Of a DNA stretch of 64,000 bases, positions 44,460 to 53,713 are shown piece after piece; position 1 is the first letter of the stretch, and every line of letters begins with the position of its first letter. The notes beneath the pieces were generated by a model. It saw only the letters and a program-made list of their open reading frames with translations. It did no database searches and had not been told where the DNA came from. The stretch is from Bacillota bacterium. Its GTDB lineage: Bacteria > Bacillota > UBA4882 > UBA8346. A program made the position numbers and the translations under genes. Location of the stretch: NCBI GenBank assembly GCA_023392595.1, contig JAEVYU010000067.1:1-64000 (forward strand), written 5' to 3'.

Positions 44460-45701
44460 TTACATTCTAGTCAAATAGTAATAGCCGATAAATTCGCCAT
44501 CTTTTGCGTTATTGCGGTTTACAGCCTCATAAAAGCTATTCCAGTTACCTCCATGAGGGTAATTCCCTGTTCCGGGGAAAATAGTTTGGCAACCATGAGA
44601 ACCACGACTTGTTGAAGAAAAACCGCTATGAATATGAATCCCTGTTGCTTGCATTAAGTTATAATTAGGATTGGGATTTTTCTTAGTTCCTTTATTTGGG
44701 TTAGGCACCGTTGTCGGAACTGGTCCGTTTTGTTCAAGGGCAATAGCATTGTAATTTTCATAAGATGATGAATGCACTACTTTGGTCATCGTATACGGTT
44801 CATTTATTGGGCTTTGTTCAATTGTAGCATATTGTGATGAATCATTCGATAAAGTACTCCCTTGCCAAGCTCCTATGGCTCCCTGTTTTGTAGTAGCGAC
44901 CATTAAAGCCCCGTAATATTCAGCATTACCCTGTTTGGTTTTGACAAATCCTTCTATCGCTATTACGTTGGTCTGTTTTTTACCTGCTTCTCCAACCTTA
45001 TATTTCATATTTTCAGTTACTTCACAAGTTCCATCTTTAGTTCTTAAAGTATAAGATTGCTCAAACTCTTTTGCTGAGGCTTTGGTTGTAATTTCAACAA
45101 GATCACCTTTCTCATTAACAAATGTTTGAACCGCATCTCCTCCAACTACTTTATGGTCTTTATATGTTATCGTAACTTTTTCCTTATAACTAACACCTGG
45201 AATTCCAATATCTTTTGCTGGAATTTCTCTTTCATAAGTATCTGCGCGATTGGCATCCTTCAAAAGCTCTTGAACATTCTGAATGCCATTCATAACACTT
45301 ATAAACGTACTAATAAAACCAACAGCTTCCTTTGCATTAGGATCAACTGCAGCAAAAGCATTTAAAGAAGCAGAAAATAACTGTAGCCCACCTACTATAG
45401 GAATATTCCAATGCCCTGTGGGATCGATGTTACTAACAGGATTATTAGCTCCATAACTGTAGAGATTGGGATCATCCGCCACCGAATCCTCGGTGGTAAA
45501 CCTTCCCACCTCTGGATCATACCACCGGGCGTTGTAATAATACAGCTCTACATCCTGATCCCAGTCCTTCCCGGTAAACCCGCTGTCATCCTCGTCAACG
45601 TCTCGTTCCGTCTCATCATAAATATCGGTATTGATCCGTTCGCCGAAAGGCGTAAAATCCCTATTATTCCCTTCATTGGAAAATTGATTGTGGTTACTAA
45701 A
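44460..45701 (-). pseudogene. orphan Rhs C-terminal segment with YkuD-like tip (cassette 2)
   Basis: The frame is open from 45701 (just after a TGA) to 44460, but only from about 45666 does it read as Rhs: RDFTPFGERINTDIYDETER, then YYYNARWYDPEVGRF and NIDPTGH, matching cassette 1. No YD-repeats and no real start precede it; a GTG at 45509 (V of PEVGRF) is the nearest candidate. The tip of about 315 residues has the motif HSGFSSTSRGSHGCQTI (H294 and C307 counted from 45509), which includes the SHGC typical of YkuD enzymes. It looks like a silent or displaced tip that could replace the tip of a full-length Rhs gene by recombination. Confidence 0.78.
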
Positions 45702-45761
45702 TCAATTCCAAGCCTTACTGTGATTGAATTCTTATTCAAGTACCACTATTTGCTATCTTTT

Positions 45762-45806
45762 TTAATCCTGTTCATCCTGTTAATCTTGTTAATCTTGTTA
45801 ATCCTG
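45762..45806. repeat. 9-base tandem repeat
   Basis: Five copies of TTAATCCTG or close variants (two with TTAATCTTG) stand head to tail right before a copy of the AATCCTGT-type dispersed repeat (45799-45860). Confidence 0.85.
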
Positions 45807-45940
45807 TTCTCGTTCCTTCATTTGGGCCTAAGTTCATAGCTTTCTCAGATTTACAGAATTAAAGGCTTTTTAAGATGCTATTTTCTGTCTTTTCCATAAG
45901 CAATAAAATGTGGACCATTCCCGGTTTCTAAAGCAAAAAA

Positions 45941-45976
45941 AAACGCCTCTCTAAATTACTGAGACGTCATAAAAAT
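45941..45976 (-). terminator. terminator after the DUF3024 gene
   Basis: On the minus strand ACGTCTC and GAGAGGCG pair around a 9-base loop, followed by nine T. It lies about 30 bases past the DUF3024 stop. Confidence 0.8.
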
Positions 45977-46008
45977 AACTTTCCCTTCGCAGTAAAGGCT
46001 GGTCAATT

Positions 46009-46356
46009 TTATCCCCAAAAACAGCAAGATTCATCTTCGTCAACAATTTTGAAAAATTGCTCAAGAGTATCCACTTCCGGCTTCATTTCATAACCATGCC
46101 ATTTTATGTCGGCTCTTTGCCAATAAATTTTCCAAATATTATTCTTCTTACTATAGGTCCCTTTGGCAACCGGTTTTTCAAGCTTTCTTTCGGGATTGCC
46201 AAATAAAAATCTAATTTCAAAGATAATGACACTGTTTCCATCGATACGATAACCTAAATCGAATTCTTTCCGGATTGAAATGGGTGGCCTCCGTTTATCA
46301 AGAAAATCCCGGGCGTGTTTTTCGATTTGTTTGATTTCAAATTCCGAAAAAGCCAT
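46009..46356 (-). CDS. DUF3024 family protein
   Basis: A 115-residue protein matching DUF3024: starts MAFSEFEIKQIEKHARDFLD, has 'DLGYRIDGNSVIIFEIR' and 'WKIYWQRADIKWHGYE', and ends with an acidic tail. Function unknown; relatives often travel with mobile elements. AGGAG lies upstream. Located at the boundary of the accessory island. Confidence 0.82.
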   Translation of the reverse strand: MAFSEFEIKQIEKHARDFLDKRRPPISIRKEFDLGYRIDGNSVIIFEIRFLFGNPERKLEKPVAKGTYSKKNNIWKIYWQRADIKWHGYEMKPEVDTLEQFFKIVDEDESCCFWG

Positions 46357-46393
46357 TGCTGCATTTAACTCCTTTGATGTTAGGTTTTAATCA

Positions 46394-47152
46394 TCATCTT
46401 ACTGTAGGAAGTTCACCGCTAACTTGATATACTTCATACACTGGTAATGGCAACTGAACCATTACCGGATCTTTCTTTTTATCCAACCATTTAAACAGTT
46501 CAATCATATTTTGTTCCGCGATTGCCGTACAACCCGCCGTCCCTGAATTCTGGTTTCGCCAAATATGTAAAAAAATCATGCTCCCCGCACCAGGTTGATT
46601 TTCTGGATTATACTCGATAACGATCAGCCATTTATATAAGCCATCGATGCGTTTCATTTTCTCAAATGAATGCCAATCTCCTTTAACCGTAGCGGCATCG
46701 ATTATTTGGTTGTAATAAACGGAAGCAGGATCATCAATTCCCTCTGTAGTGTCCTTGATTTGCTCATATTCAAAATCATTGTCTACCGGCAACCGTGGGG
46801 CATACCCCATCCATTTGCCAAGTCGAAACACTCCCACTGGCGATTTTAAGTCTCCCTCTTGTTTCCTCCCATGATTATCGATGAATGCCCCATTTCCCCA
46901 GGTTAAGCCTTTTTTTCCGATAACTGCGGGAAAGCTGTTTATTACACTCCATTGTCCGGAGACCTTCTCACAAAGATACATTTGGGCTTGAAAATCCGAC
47001 CACTGATTCGCGAGCACCAAAATTAACTGCATCGAGTCATGGGGAATTCCCAATAATTCCGGAACATTTGCGGCTCCAAAACTTATATTCTTCAATCCAC
47101 TGTTAAGTATGAAAAACAATAATGTCAAAAAAAGCAGCCCATTTTTCTTCAT
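46394..47152 (-). CDS. exported L,D-transpeptidase (YkuD family)
   Basis: A 252-residue protein with a signal peptide (about 4-27). Family marks are the KQEGDLKSPVGVFRLG segment and the active-site pattern FLHIWRNQNSGTAGCTAI with the conserved histidine and cysteine 12 residues apart. It should act on peptidoglycan or on wall-linked proteins in the periplasm. I start it at the ATG at 47152; a longer reading from 47206 would overlap the preceding gene and hide the signal peptide. Its motif resembles that of the Rhs tips nearby. Confidence 0.83.
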   Translation of the reverse strand: MKKNGLLFLTLLFFILNSGLKNISFGAANVPELLGIPHDSMQLILVLANQWSDFQAQMYLCEKVSGQWSVINSFPAVIGKKGLTWGNGAFIDNHGRKQEGDLKSPVGVFRLGKWMGYAPRLPVDNDFEYEQIKDTTEGIDDPASVYYNQIIDAATVKGDWHSFEKMKRIDGLYKWLIVIEYNPENQPGAGSMIFLHIWRNQNSGTAGCTAIAEQNMIELFKWLDKKKDPVMVQLPLPVYEVYQVSGELPTVR

Positions 47153-47169
47153 CTTATTCTTATGGTAAA

Positions 47170-48108
47170 TCAAGGTTTTTGGTGCTTGGCAAACCACTCG
47201 GGCCATTCCGGTTGCGCCCGCAGAAATACCAGGTCTTCATCTTTTTGGATATGGGCGAAATTTTTGTAGCCGTTATTCATTGCCAACCCCAAATAGGCAA
47301 AAGCTACGATAGACCTTTTCATTCTACTGTATGCACAAGCAATATTATAGTAAACTAAATACTTTTTATCGTAATTTAGCTCTATCGCCAGTTGATAAGC
47401 TTTGACCGAGTCTTCCAACCGAGGAATATTGGAAAGACTGTTCCCGTAACGGTAATAGATCTCCGCCGATGCGTAATGTTTTAAAGCCGCTTCATATTTT
47501 TCAATCGCCAAACCATCTTTCTTGGCTTTGTAATAGGTGTAGCCTTCCTCGGAAAGTACATTTGCCAGTGAAATCTGCTCCTGCCGATCTTGGGGGGACA
47601 GTTCTTTACCGCCCGGAAATTTATTAAAATACTTGGCATAAGCGGATGTTAACGGATTATCGGCTTCTACCGGCAATATGGTGAGCATTTTTTCGATCAT
47701 TTTTTGATGATCAAGATATATTTCAAAAGTCCATTTTCCAGGTTTGTCAATATTGGTATTGAGAACATGCCAGGACCAGGTATAATGGCCGGTGCCTTGC
47801 GGTTTAAATACCATTGAAGGCGATTCGATAATATCGTGATCGCCGTCATAAATTATGCATTTGTAATCGTAAATCTTAAGCGGTTTTAAATTAAACCATT
47901 CGATATAAATATAAACCCGGTCTTCATTTAAAAAAATTTCATTTACATCATTAAGCGGATCATAATCTTTGTTTAGCTCCGTTGTAAATATGCAGCGATA
48001 AGCAGGTGTTTCATCTTGGACATTCTCATCCGCATAACAACTGGTTAAGGAGAAAAATAAGAGCAAAAGAACACCCAGTAAAAATCGCAGGAAAAAACTT
48101 TTTTTCAT
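47170..48108 (-). CDS. lipoprotein with TPR repeats
   Basis: A 312-residue protein with a lipobox (LTSC, cysteine at residue 24) after a hydrophobic leader, an N-terminal beta-sandwich-like part (about 40-150) and TPR helices (about 190-300, 'AIEKYEAALKHYASAEIYYRYGNSL'). The end 'RAQPEWPEWFAKHQ' is typical of TPR proteins with a terminal cap. It is co-oriented with the L,D-transpeptidase gene 17 bases downstream and may be its partner. Confidence 0.75.
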   Translation of the reverse strand: MKKSFFLRFLLGVLLLLFFSLTSCYADENVQDETPAYRCIFTTELNKDYDPLNDVNEIFLNEDRVYIYIEWFNLKPLKIYDYKCIIYDGDHDIIESPSMVFKPQGTGHYTWSWHVLNTNIDKPGKWTFEIYLDHQKMIEKMLTILPVEADNPLTSAYAKYFNKFPGGKELSPQDRQEQISLANVLSEEGYTYYKAKKDGLAIEKYEAALKHYASAEIYYRYGNSLSNIPRLEDSVKAYQLAIELNYDKKYLVYYNIACAYSRMKRSIVAFAYLGLAMNNGYKNFAHIQKDEDLVFLRAQPEWPEWFAKHQKP

Positions 48109-48837
48109 TTAAATTCACCTCGGAAAGTTATGGGACGAACAGTTTTACAATGTAAATCTTAATCCCTTATAAAAAAACTTACTGGCTTTTCATCCATTTT
48201 TTTGAAAATAATCTCCACCATTACTATTCTTTCTCTTTGACAATTTCATCCAAATTTATTTTAACGATCTTTTCGTTAAAATGCAATAAGGTGATTTATT
48301 CTGAAAGAATAAAGAATTTAGTTGAAGATAAAAAAAATAATCCAAAAACAGGTTGCAAAATATTCGTAATTGCAGCCAAGGAATTTACAGCCATTACGAA
48401 CGCAGCGATGTCGTATCCCAAAAAAAGGGATAAGTTCCAAACTAGCGTTGGAATAAAAATAGTCTGGAAATGGTGAACAAAGTGAAAATATTTTCTGATA
48501 TTCTTTTTCTCTCACAAAAAATCGCCACATAAGCATACATATCCTACCATAACCAACATCGCGATTTTGACGATGGGGTCATATGTGAGGATAAGGGGTG
48601 TATAAATAAAGAAAGAAATAATAAATAACCGGATGGGTAAGGGGGCAGCCCTCTTGTCCGATTAAACCAAGAAATGATCCTTTCTGTCCTTCAATTGATC
48701 CATTCCTTCACAGAAATCATTCTTTCCATCATTCAATGAATTATTTCTCTCACAGTTTTGACAATTAACCAAATAAAAAAGACCGCCAAGTCCAAGCCTG
48801 GGATCTTTTCTTTCGGTTGTAACTATCAATACCGGTC
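48109..48837. other. non-coding stretch
   Basis: No convincing gene. The longest frames on each strand lack ribosome binding sites and known motifs. The right part holds AT-rich direct repeats around CATTCNTT (48680-48750) and ends with the terminator of the DUF2156 gene. Confidence 0.5.
48779..48818 (-). terminator. terminator after the DUF2156 gene
   Basis: On the minus strand AAAGATC and GGTCTTT pair at the base of a hairpin, followed by a T-run. It starts about 20 bases after the stop. Confidence 0.65.
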
Positions 48838-49740
48838 CTACTTCCCGCTCACACAGAACTTTTCCACCAGCCGGACCGGATTATAGGATAATTTGGCTTT
48901 CCGGAGTCCTTCCAGTCCCATATCTTCTTCCCTGTTTAAAAATTCGTACCCGCTCCAGCAGTTGGCGGCAAATTGCTGGTTGATGGCGGGAAACATCCCG
49001 TCAAATTCGGTGTTGGCCTTTTCAATGTGGATCACCGCCGTATTGGCGTTTAATTCTTCACCCACGGCCAAGGCGGATATTTTACCGTCAACCTTGATGA
49101 CCCCGCCAATGATTTTCAGGGCTTCAAAATTGGACAGCACCAAAGCCATGGCTTCATTTTCCTCGGATGATTCCTCATCCGCTTTGGCAGTCAGATTGAA
49201 CCACTCGGTCTGTAAATGAAGACACTCTGCTGCGAGCCCGGGGTCCATCGGCGAATATTCCCACTGATACTTCCGTAAAAACTGGTTTAAATGATTGCGC
49301 TTGCCGTGAAATTTCCGCCCCGCCAGGTTAATCAGTTCACTTGAACTGTATAAATAATCGGCCGTGTTCCGATCCTCTTCCATCCGGAGATTAGGATCCG
49401 CCTTGCCCATGCCCTCAGCCAAAACTTTCGGAGTACGCCGCATCAAAAAGGGGAATTTTTCGTCCCTGGCCCATGCTTTCATAAAATGAACGGCTTCCTT
49501 CAATCTTTCCGGATTGCGCCAATCGCCGATGGGGGGTAGAAAAAAATGAATCCATTTAGGCGGTTTGCACCATAAAAACCAATAATCCAAACTCGGATGA
49601 TAAAAAACATGAAGGCCATAACTTTTTTGCCACATAAACAAATTCGTAAACGTTAAGTCGGAGATTTCGGGTTGCAACTCATGCAGCATCCGGTCAATCA
49701 CCGGCTTATCTTCCATCCTTAGCTCTCGAAATGTTTCCAT
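48838..49740 (-). CDS. DUF2156 (phosphatidylglycerol lysyltransferase C-terminal-like) protein
   Basis: A 300-residue protein with the fold of tandem GNAT domains. The family line 'YLYSSSELINLAGRKFHGKRNHLNQFLRKY' (partly quoted: LAGRKFHGKRNHLNQFL) and 'DGKISALAVGEELNANTAVIHIEKAN' are well preserved. Soluble DUF2156 proteins may move aminoacyl groups or other acyl donors; a substrate is not known. There is no membrane part, unlike MprF. Confidence 0.82.
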   Translation of the reverse strand: METFRELRMEDKPVIDRMLHELQPEISDLTFTNLFMWQKSYGLHVFYHPSLDYWFLWCKPPKWIHFFLPPIGDWRNPERLKEAVHFMKAWARDEKFPFLMRRTPKVLAEGMGKADPNLRMEEDRNTADYLYSSSELINLAGRKFHGKRNHLNQFLRKYQWEYSPMDPGLAAECLHLQTEWFNLTAKADEESSEENEAMALVLSNFEALKIIGGVIKVDGKISALAVGEELNANTAVIHIEKANTEFDGMFPAINQQFAANCWSGYEFLNREEDMGLEGLRKAKLSYNPVRLVEKFCVSGK

Positions 49741-49987
49741 ACCTTACACCCATTCTTCAATTAGTGAAAACCCAATTTCAAATAGCTTATCCCAGTTTCA
49801 ACGCCACATTTAGCTTAACCTAATTTGAATGACAGCTTTCCCCCTCTTAAAACTTTAATTCTAGGCGCAAACCTGCAAACCTCCTAAAATTCCCTTTTGT
49901 TATTTAAAATTCATGGTTTACTGGAACTACCAGATTAACATTATTTTATGCCGGATACAATAGAAGCAACAAAATGGAGGTTCGTTC

Positions 49988-50467
49988 ATGGCGGAGCCGG
50001 AAAAATTCACTTTAATCCTTTTCAGCGGCGATTTTGATAAGGCAATGGCTGCCCTAACCCTTGCCAATGGGGCTGCCGGGGAGGGAATGGAAGTAACCAT
50101 CTTTTTTACCTTTTGGGGCATTAACCTATTACGCCGAAGTATAATCCAGCGGAAACTGTTTCTGGAGAACCTGTTCAAAAAAATGATGCCTGTCGGTGTC
50201 GATAGGATTGGCCTTTCCAAAATGAATTTTCTGGGACTGGGCCCCTGGATGATGAAAAGGTTAATCCGTCAAAAACAGGGGCAGACAGCGGCGGATCTTT
50301 TTAATATGGCCATGAAAAGAAACGTCCGGTTTATTGCCTGTGAAGCGTCCTTGCAATTGCTGGGCATTTCCAGGGAAGAACTCATCGCTTACAATCACCT
50401 GGAAATTGCCGGAGTTGACATTTTTCTTAAAAACGCCCTCCGGTCGAAAGTCGCCATGTTCATTTAA
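49988..50467 (+). CDS. DsrE/DsrF-like family protein
   Basis: A 159-residue protein of the DsrE/DrsH-like type. It starts with a Rossmann-like beta-alpha unit ('FTLILFSGDFDKAMAALTLANGAA'), followed by the conserved FFTFWGINLLRR segment and a C-terminal part with the single cysteine in 'FIACEASLQLLGI'. This position often carries the reactive cysteine. The family handles sulfur or sulfane groups. ATGGAGG precedes its ATG. Monocistronic, ending in a terminator. Confidence 0.8.
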   Translation: MAEPEKFTLILFSGDFDKAMAALTLANGAAGEGMEVTIFFTFWGINLLRRSIIQRKLFLENLFKKMMPVGVDRIGLSKMNFLGLGPWMMKRLIRQKQGQTAADLFNMAMKRNVRFIACEASLQLLGISREELIAYNHLEIAGVDIFLKNALRSKVAMFI

Positions 50468-50569
50468 ACTTGAATCCGGCAAGTAACTTCAAAAACTCAG
50501 TCCCATTTAAACTTGCCGGATCGAGGTTGAATTCCGCTGAAGGCGCATTGTTTTAAAAGATTTCATAAA

Positions 50570-50604
50570 GAAAAAGCTCCAAATTCATGGAAGCTTTTTC
50601 TTTG
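50570..50604 (+). terminator. terminator between DsrE-like and rubredoxin genes
   Basis: AAAAAGCTCC and GGAAGCTTTTT form a hairpin with an 8-base loop. T-runs on both strands make it useful for both convergent genes. Confidence 0.8.
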
Positions 50605-50667
50605 ACATATTTGCCAAAACACCATCAATCTCCCGTTTGGTGGGGCCGCGCAGCCGGTTTTGGGCAA

Positions 50668-50826
50668 TCAGTCTACCGGCTCAAACGAGTCCTTGCCGAC
50701 TCCGCAGTCGGGACATACCCAGCTGTCCGGAAGATCCTCAAATGAAGTTCCGGCTTTAATGCCATTTTCCGGGTCACCCACCGCCGGGTCATAAATATAA
50801 CCGCAAATCGTACATTGCCATTTCAT
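50668..50826 (-). CDS. rubredoxin
   Basis: A 52-residue rubredoxin with both iron-binding pairs (CTICG and CPDCG), the aromatic core (W3, Y11, Y13-like, W38-like) and the typical 'DPENGIKAGTSFEDLPDSWVC' loop. It carries single electrons in the cytoplasm, often to oxygen- or peroxide-detoxifying enzymes in anaerobes. The ATG at 50826 is placed 8 bases after GGAGG. Confidence 0.97.
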   Translation of the reverse strand: MKWQCTICGYIYDPAVGDPENGIKAGTSFEDLPDSWVCPDCGVGKDSFEPVD

Positions 50827-51061
50827 TCCACACAACCTCCTTCGATTCTGAAATAGTATAACCAACGGCATTCAAAAAGTTAAAAGATATTTGTTAACCT
50901 AGTTAAATTTTAATATAGAAAATATTGTTTGTCAAGAATTCATTGAACGAAAGTTTAAATAAAATTCGACATTAAATTCAATATAAATCCCCCCTTAAAA
51001 AATAAAACCACCGGTGATCGATGGCTTCATAAATAATATATAGCTGATAGGCTCTTTTTTA

Positions 51062-51353
51062 TTAAAATTTAATCATACCTCCCAAAGTTAAGCCATCAAG
51101 TCTGAGTTTTGGTTCCTCACTATCATAATCCGAAGAACAATTTATTGTATATACTCGGTACCCAGCTGTTAAAGCAAAATTATCTGGAATGAGGCACCCC
51201 ATTTTTATATTCAATAATGATATATTCTGTAGAATCCCAGTTATAAAATGAACCATCAAGTGAAAAGTGTAGGATCCTTGAACCGTCATTGCAAACCCTA
51301 AAACCAAAACAAAAGCCAGCATGGAATACCAGACCCATTTTTTTCATTTGCAT
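51062..51353 (-). pseudogene. small outer-membrane beta-barrel protein, frameshifted
   Basis: A start with AAGGAGG and ATG at 51353 (MQMKKMGLVF) leads, after a frame change, to a signal-peptide core 'AFVLVLGFAMTVQGSYTF', then in the first frame to 'SLDGSFYNWDSTEYIIIEYKNG', and back in the second frame to 'NFALTAGYRVYTINCSSDYD' and an end in GLTLGGMIKF with a terminal phenylalanine, the usual barrel assembly signal. Three frame changes are needed, so the gene is dead. Confidence 0.68.
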
Positions 51354-51622
51354 CAATCCTCCTTATGTCCATTTTTAGTATACGATTACCAGATAAAGTT
51401 TTACCACTTCCTGAATATTTTGTATATTTATTTTTCCCGTTAATTTATGCACGCTCAATGTGTTTTAAAAAAATCCACAATCATATATTTTTAATACTCT
51501 GTTCGCCAAATTTGATTAAGCAAATACGGAAGGAATTAACAACTTTTGCTCGAAGTAATCAGGGTAATTTGAGAAATTCCCATGGGATTTATTTTCTATT
51601 ATCTGGAGGTTTTTGGTTATTC
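51354..51622. other. intergenic region before the envelope operon
   Basis: A 270-base region carrying the divergent control regions. No gene; an in-frame upstream extension of the next gene exists, but it has no ribosome binding site and no family match. Confidence 0.5.
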
Positions 51623-52726
51623 ATGAAAAAACCGTTTTTGCTTTTGCTGACTTTATTACTTTCTTCCATGATAATTCATTTCCAAATCAATCCGGCTTAT
51701 GGGGCGGGCGAAGAAGGCGTTACCATTGAAATGGAAGGGCAAAGTCCTATTTTAAACGGCGACAAACTTCAAGCCGAGAAAATGGCGCTGCTCGATGCAT
51801 CCCGCAAAGCTGTGGAACAGGTAATCGGCACGATGGTATCCAGCCAAACCGATGTCAAGGACTTTCAATTCATCCAGGATACCATCAAAACCCGGGCCAA
51901 CGGCTATGTATCCCGCCAGGAGATTTTGAACAGCTGGGAAGATAAGGGTTATTACAAGGTTTGGGCGAGATTAACGGTCAAAAAAGCCGATTTGCAGCAA
52001 AGTGTGGAGGCACTTCAATTAACTCTATTGAAAGCCGGAAAACCGCGGCTGATGATTTTGGTTCCCAACCCCGATGCGGTTTCAAAACTTATGGAAAGTT
52101 TGAAAAATGCCGGGTTTCCTGTCGTTGATCCGCAGCGCGCTTCGGAGTTTCAAAGAGCCGGGAGCGGGACAAAAGTTTTTACCGAAGACCCGAAGGAAAT
52201 TTCCAAACTTGCCGCAAGTTCAAAGGCAGAAATACTGATCATCGGCGAGATTCGAAAAGAACCCATAGGAGAAACCCAGGGCATTCATGCCGAGCGGGCT
52301 TATTTAACTATCCGGGCCCTCCGCGCCGATAGCGGTGCCGCTCTCCTTTCCCAAACCTTTGACGCCCGCGGCGTTGATCTCAGTGTTGACATCGCCTTTC
52401 AAAAAGCTCTAAACGATGCCGCCGATCAGGCAGCCGGTTTTCTAAAAGAGCAACTTCCCAAACAATTCATTGATAGTCAGCGAACCATCCAAATCGCGGT
52501 AATTACCATCGGCTATTCGGATTTGCAACAGTTGCAACGCCGTCTGAAAGCCACTCCCAACATCGACAACGTATTTTTACGCAGCTTTAACAACGGCAGC
52601 GCCGCGCTGGATGTGGAGACCGGATTGTTAACGGACCAACTGGCCGATTTCATTTCCGGCTGGAAAGAATTGCATTTGGATATTACCAGCATTTCAGGGA
52701 GTAAAATTACCCTTCAACACCAATAA
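51623..52726 (+). CDS. exported FlgT-like protein
   Basis: A 367-residue protein with a signal peptide (1-27, NPAYG-AG). Residues 35-125 fit the FlgT N-terminal domain ('AEKMALLDASRKAVEQVIGT', 'TRANGYVSRQEILNSWEDKG', 'YYKVWARLTVKKADL'), and the rest has an alpha/beta domain ('RLMILVPNP', 'ADILIIGEIRKEP'-like) also seen in CsgG/TolB relatives. In Vibrio, FlgT belongs to the flagellar H-ring. The ATG at 51623 is chosen because the signal peptide starts there and GGAGG lies upstream. First gene of a four-gene operon. Confidence 0.75.
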   Translation: MKKPFLLLLTLLLSSMIIHFQINPAYGAGEEGVTIEMEGQSPILNGDKLQAEKMALLDASRKAVEQVIGTMVSSQTDVKDFQFIQDTIKTRANGYVSRQEILNSWEDKGYYKVWARLTVKKADLQQSVEALQLTLLKAGKPRLMILVPNPDAVSKLMESLKNAGFPVVDPQRASEFQRAGSGTKVFTEDPKEISKLAASSKAEILIIGEIRKEPIGETQGIHAERAYLTIRALRADSGAALLSQTFDARGVDLSVDIAFQKALNDAADQAAGFLKEQLPKQFIDSQRTIQIAVITIGYSDLQQLQRRLKATPNIDNVFLRSFNNGSAALDVETGLLTDQLADFISGWKELHLDITSISGSKITLQHQ

Positions 52727-52816
52727 AACCATATTCATGAAGGGGGAATGAACGGCCAACATATTCTTACCCGATAATGAAATCATCATTTTTCGATAAA
52801 ATGGAGGTAACCACTC

Positions 52817-53686
52817 ATGAAAACACGGATATTAACTTTAGGTCTAGCAGCTATTTTGTCTTTTACAGGAGTTACGGTTTTTGGATATCCCGGCATGTTG
52901 GAAGAGAATGTAGCGAGTAACAGGGGCCAAATCAGCTGGGAAAAAGGGTTGATTACGGTTATGGGCCGGGGAGCCGCCAAACAAGGTGCTAATCCCGCTG
53001 TGGCCCCAATCCTGGCCGAAAGAGCCGCTATCGCCGTCGCCCAACGGAATGCGCTGGAAGTTGTAGAAGGCGTCCGGGTTCGTTCCAACACCTTTGTCAA
53101 AGATATGGAACTCGAAAATGATATGATCCGCACCGAGGTTGAAGGAATGCTTAAAGGTGCTCAACTGGGCTCATCGACATACTCCTCGGGCGTCTGCACC
53201 GTGACCTTATTGGTTCCGGTCGGAACCTTAACCTCATTGATTCTGGACCAAATGAAACAGAGTTCTTCATTGTCTTCACTGGCTAATCCCCCGGCGATTG
53301 CACCGGATATTGCTCCCGATGATTCGGCCGCCGGCGATGCTCCCGACTATACCGGCTTAATCATCGACGCCCGCAATTTTAGCGTGAAAGGGGCCCTGGC
53401 TCCCCAGGTTTTCGAGGCCGGCACCAATCTGTTAATTTATGGCCCCTACATGGTTAGAGTCGATAAATCCATGGTGATCTATTCCCGTTCCATCGATAGA
53501 GTGAAAGAAGATAACGTCGACCGGCTGGGCAACAATCCGCTCGTTGTCAAAGCAGTCGGGGCCGTTAAAGTAAAGGGCGAGGCCACCGACGTCATCATCA
53601 GCAGCGAGGATTCCAAGACCTTCCGTCAATCCAAAAACCGGGAGGAAATTTGCGCCAACGCCGCGGTGGCTATTATTATCAACTGA
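52817..53686 (+). CDS. exported LPP20/FlgP-like protein
   Basis: A 289-residue protein with a signal peptide (1-23, TVFG-YP). The first domain matches LPP20 ('EKGLITVMGRGAAKQG', 'ILAERAAIAVAQRNALEVVEGVRV', then a 'GAQLGSSTYSSGVCTVTLLVPVG' turn), and the C-terminal 150 residues have a 'YTGLIIDARNFSVKGALAPQV' segment found in outer-membrane-associated relatives. It lacks the lipobox cysteine that FlgP has. GGAGG precedes the ATG. Confidence 0.72.
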   Translation: MKTRILTLGLAAILSFTGVTVFGYPGMLEENVASNRGQISWEKGLITVMGRGAAKQGANPAVAPILAERAAIAVAQRNALEVVEGVRVRSNTFVKDMELENDMIRTEVEGMLKGAQLGSSTYSSGVCTVTLLVPVGTLTSLILDQMKQSSSLSSLANPPAIAPDIAPDDSAAGDAPDYTGLIIDARNFSVKGALAPQVFEAGTNLLIYGPYMVRVDKSMVIYSRSIDRVKEDNVDRLGNNPLVVKAVGAVKVKGEATDVIISSEDSKTFRQSKNREEICANAAVAIIIN

Positions 53687-53713
53687 TTTTCCAATGGATA
53701 AGGAGGTTCCCCG

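Noticed and set aside
48237..48476. 79-codon plus-strand frame in the 48.1-48.8 kb gap
   Set aside because: Lysine- and isoleucine-rich composition follows the AT content, no ribosome binding site, no motif.
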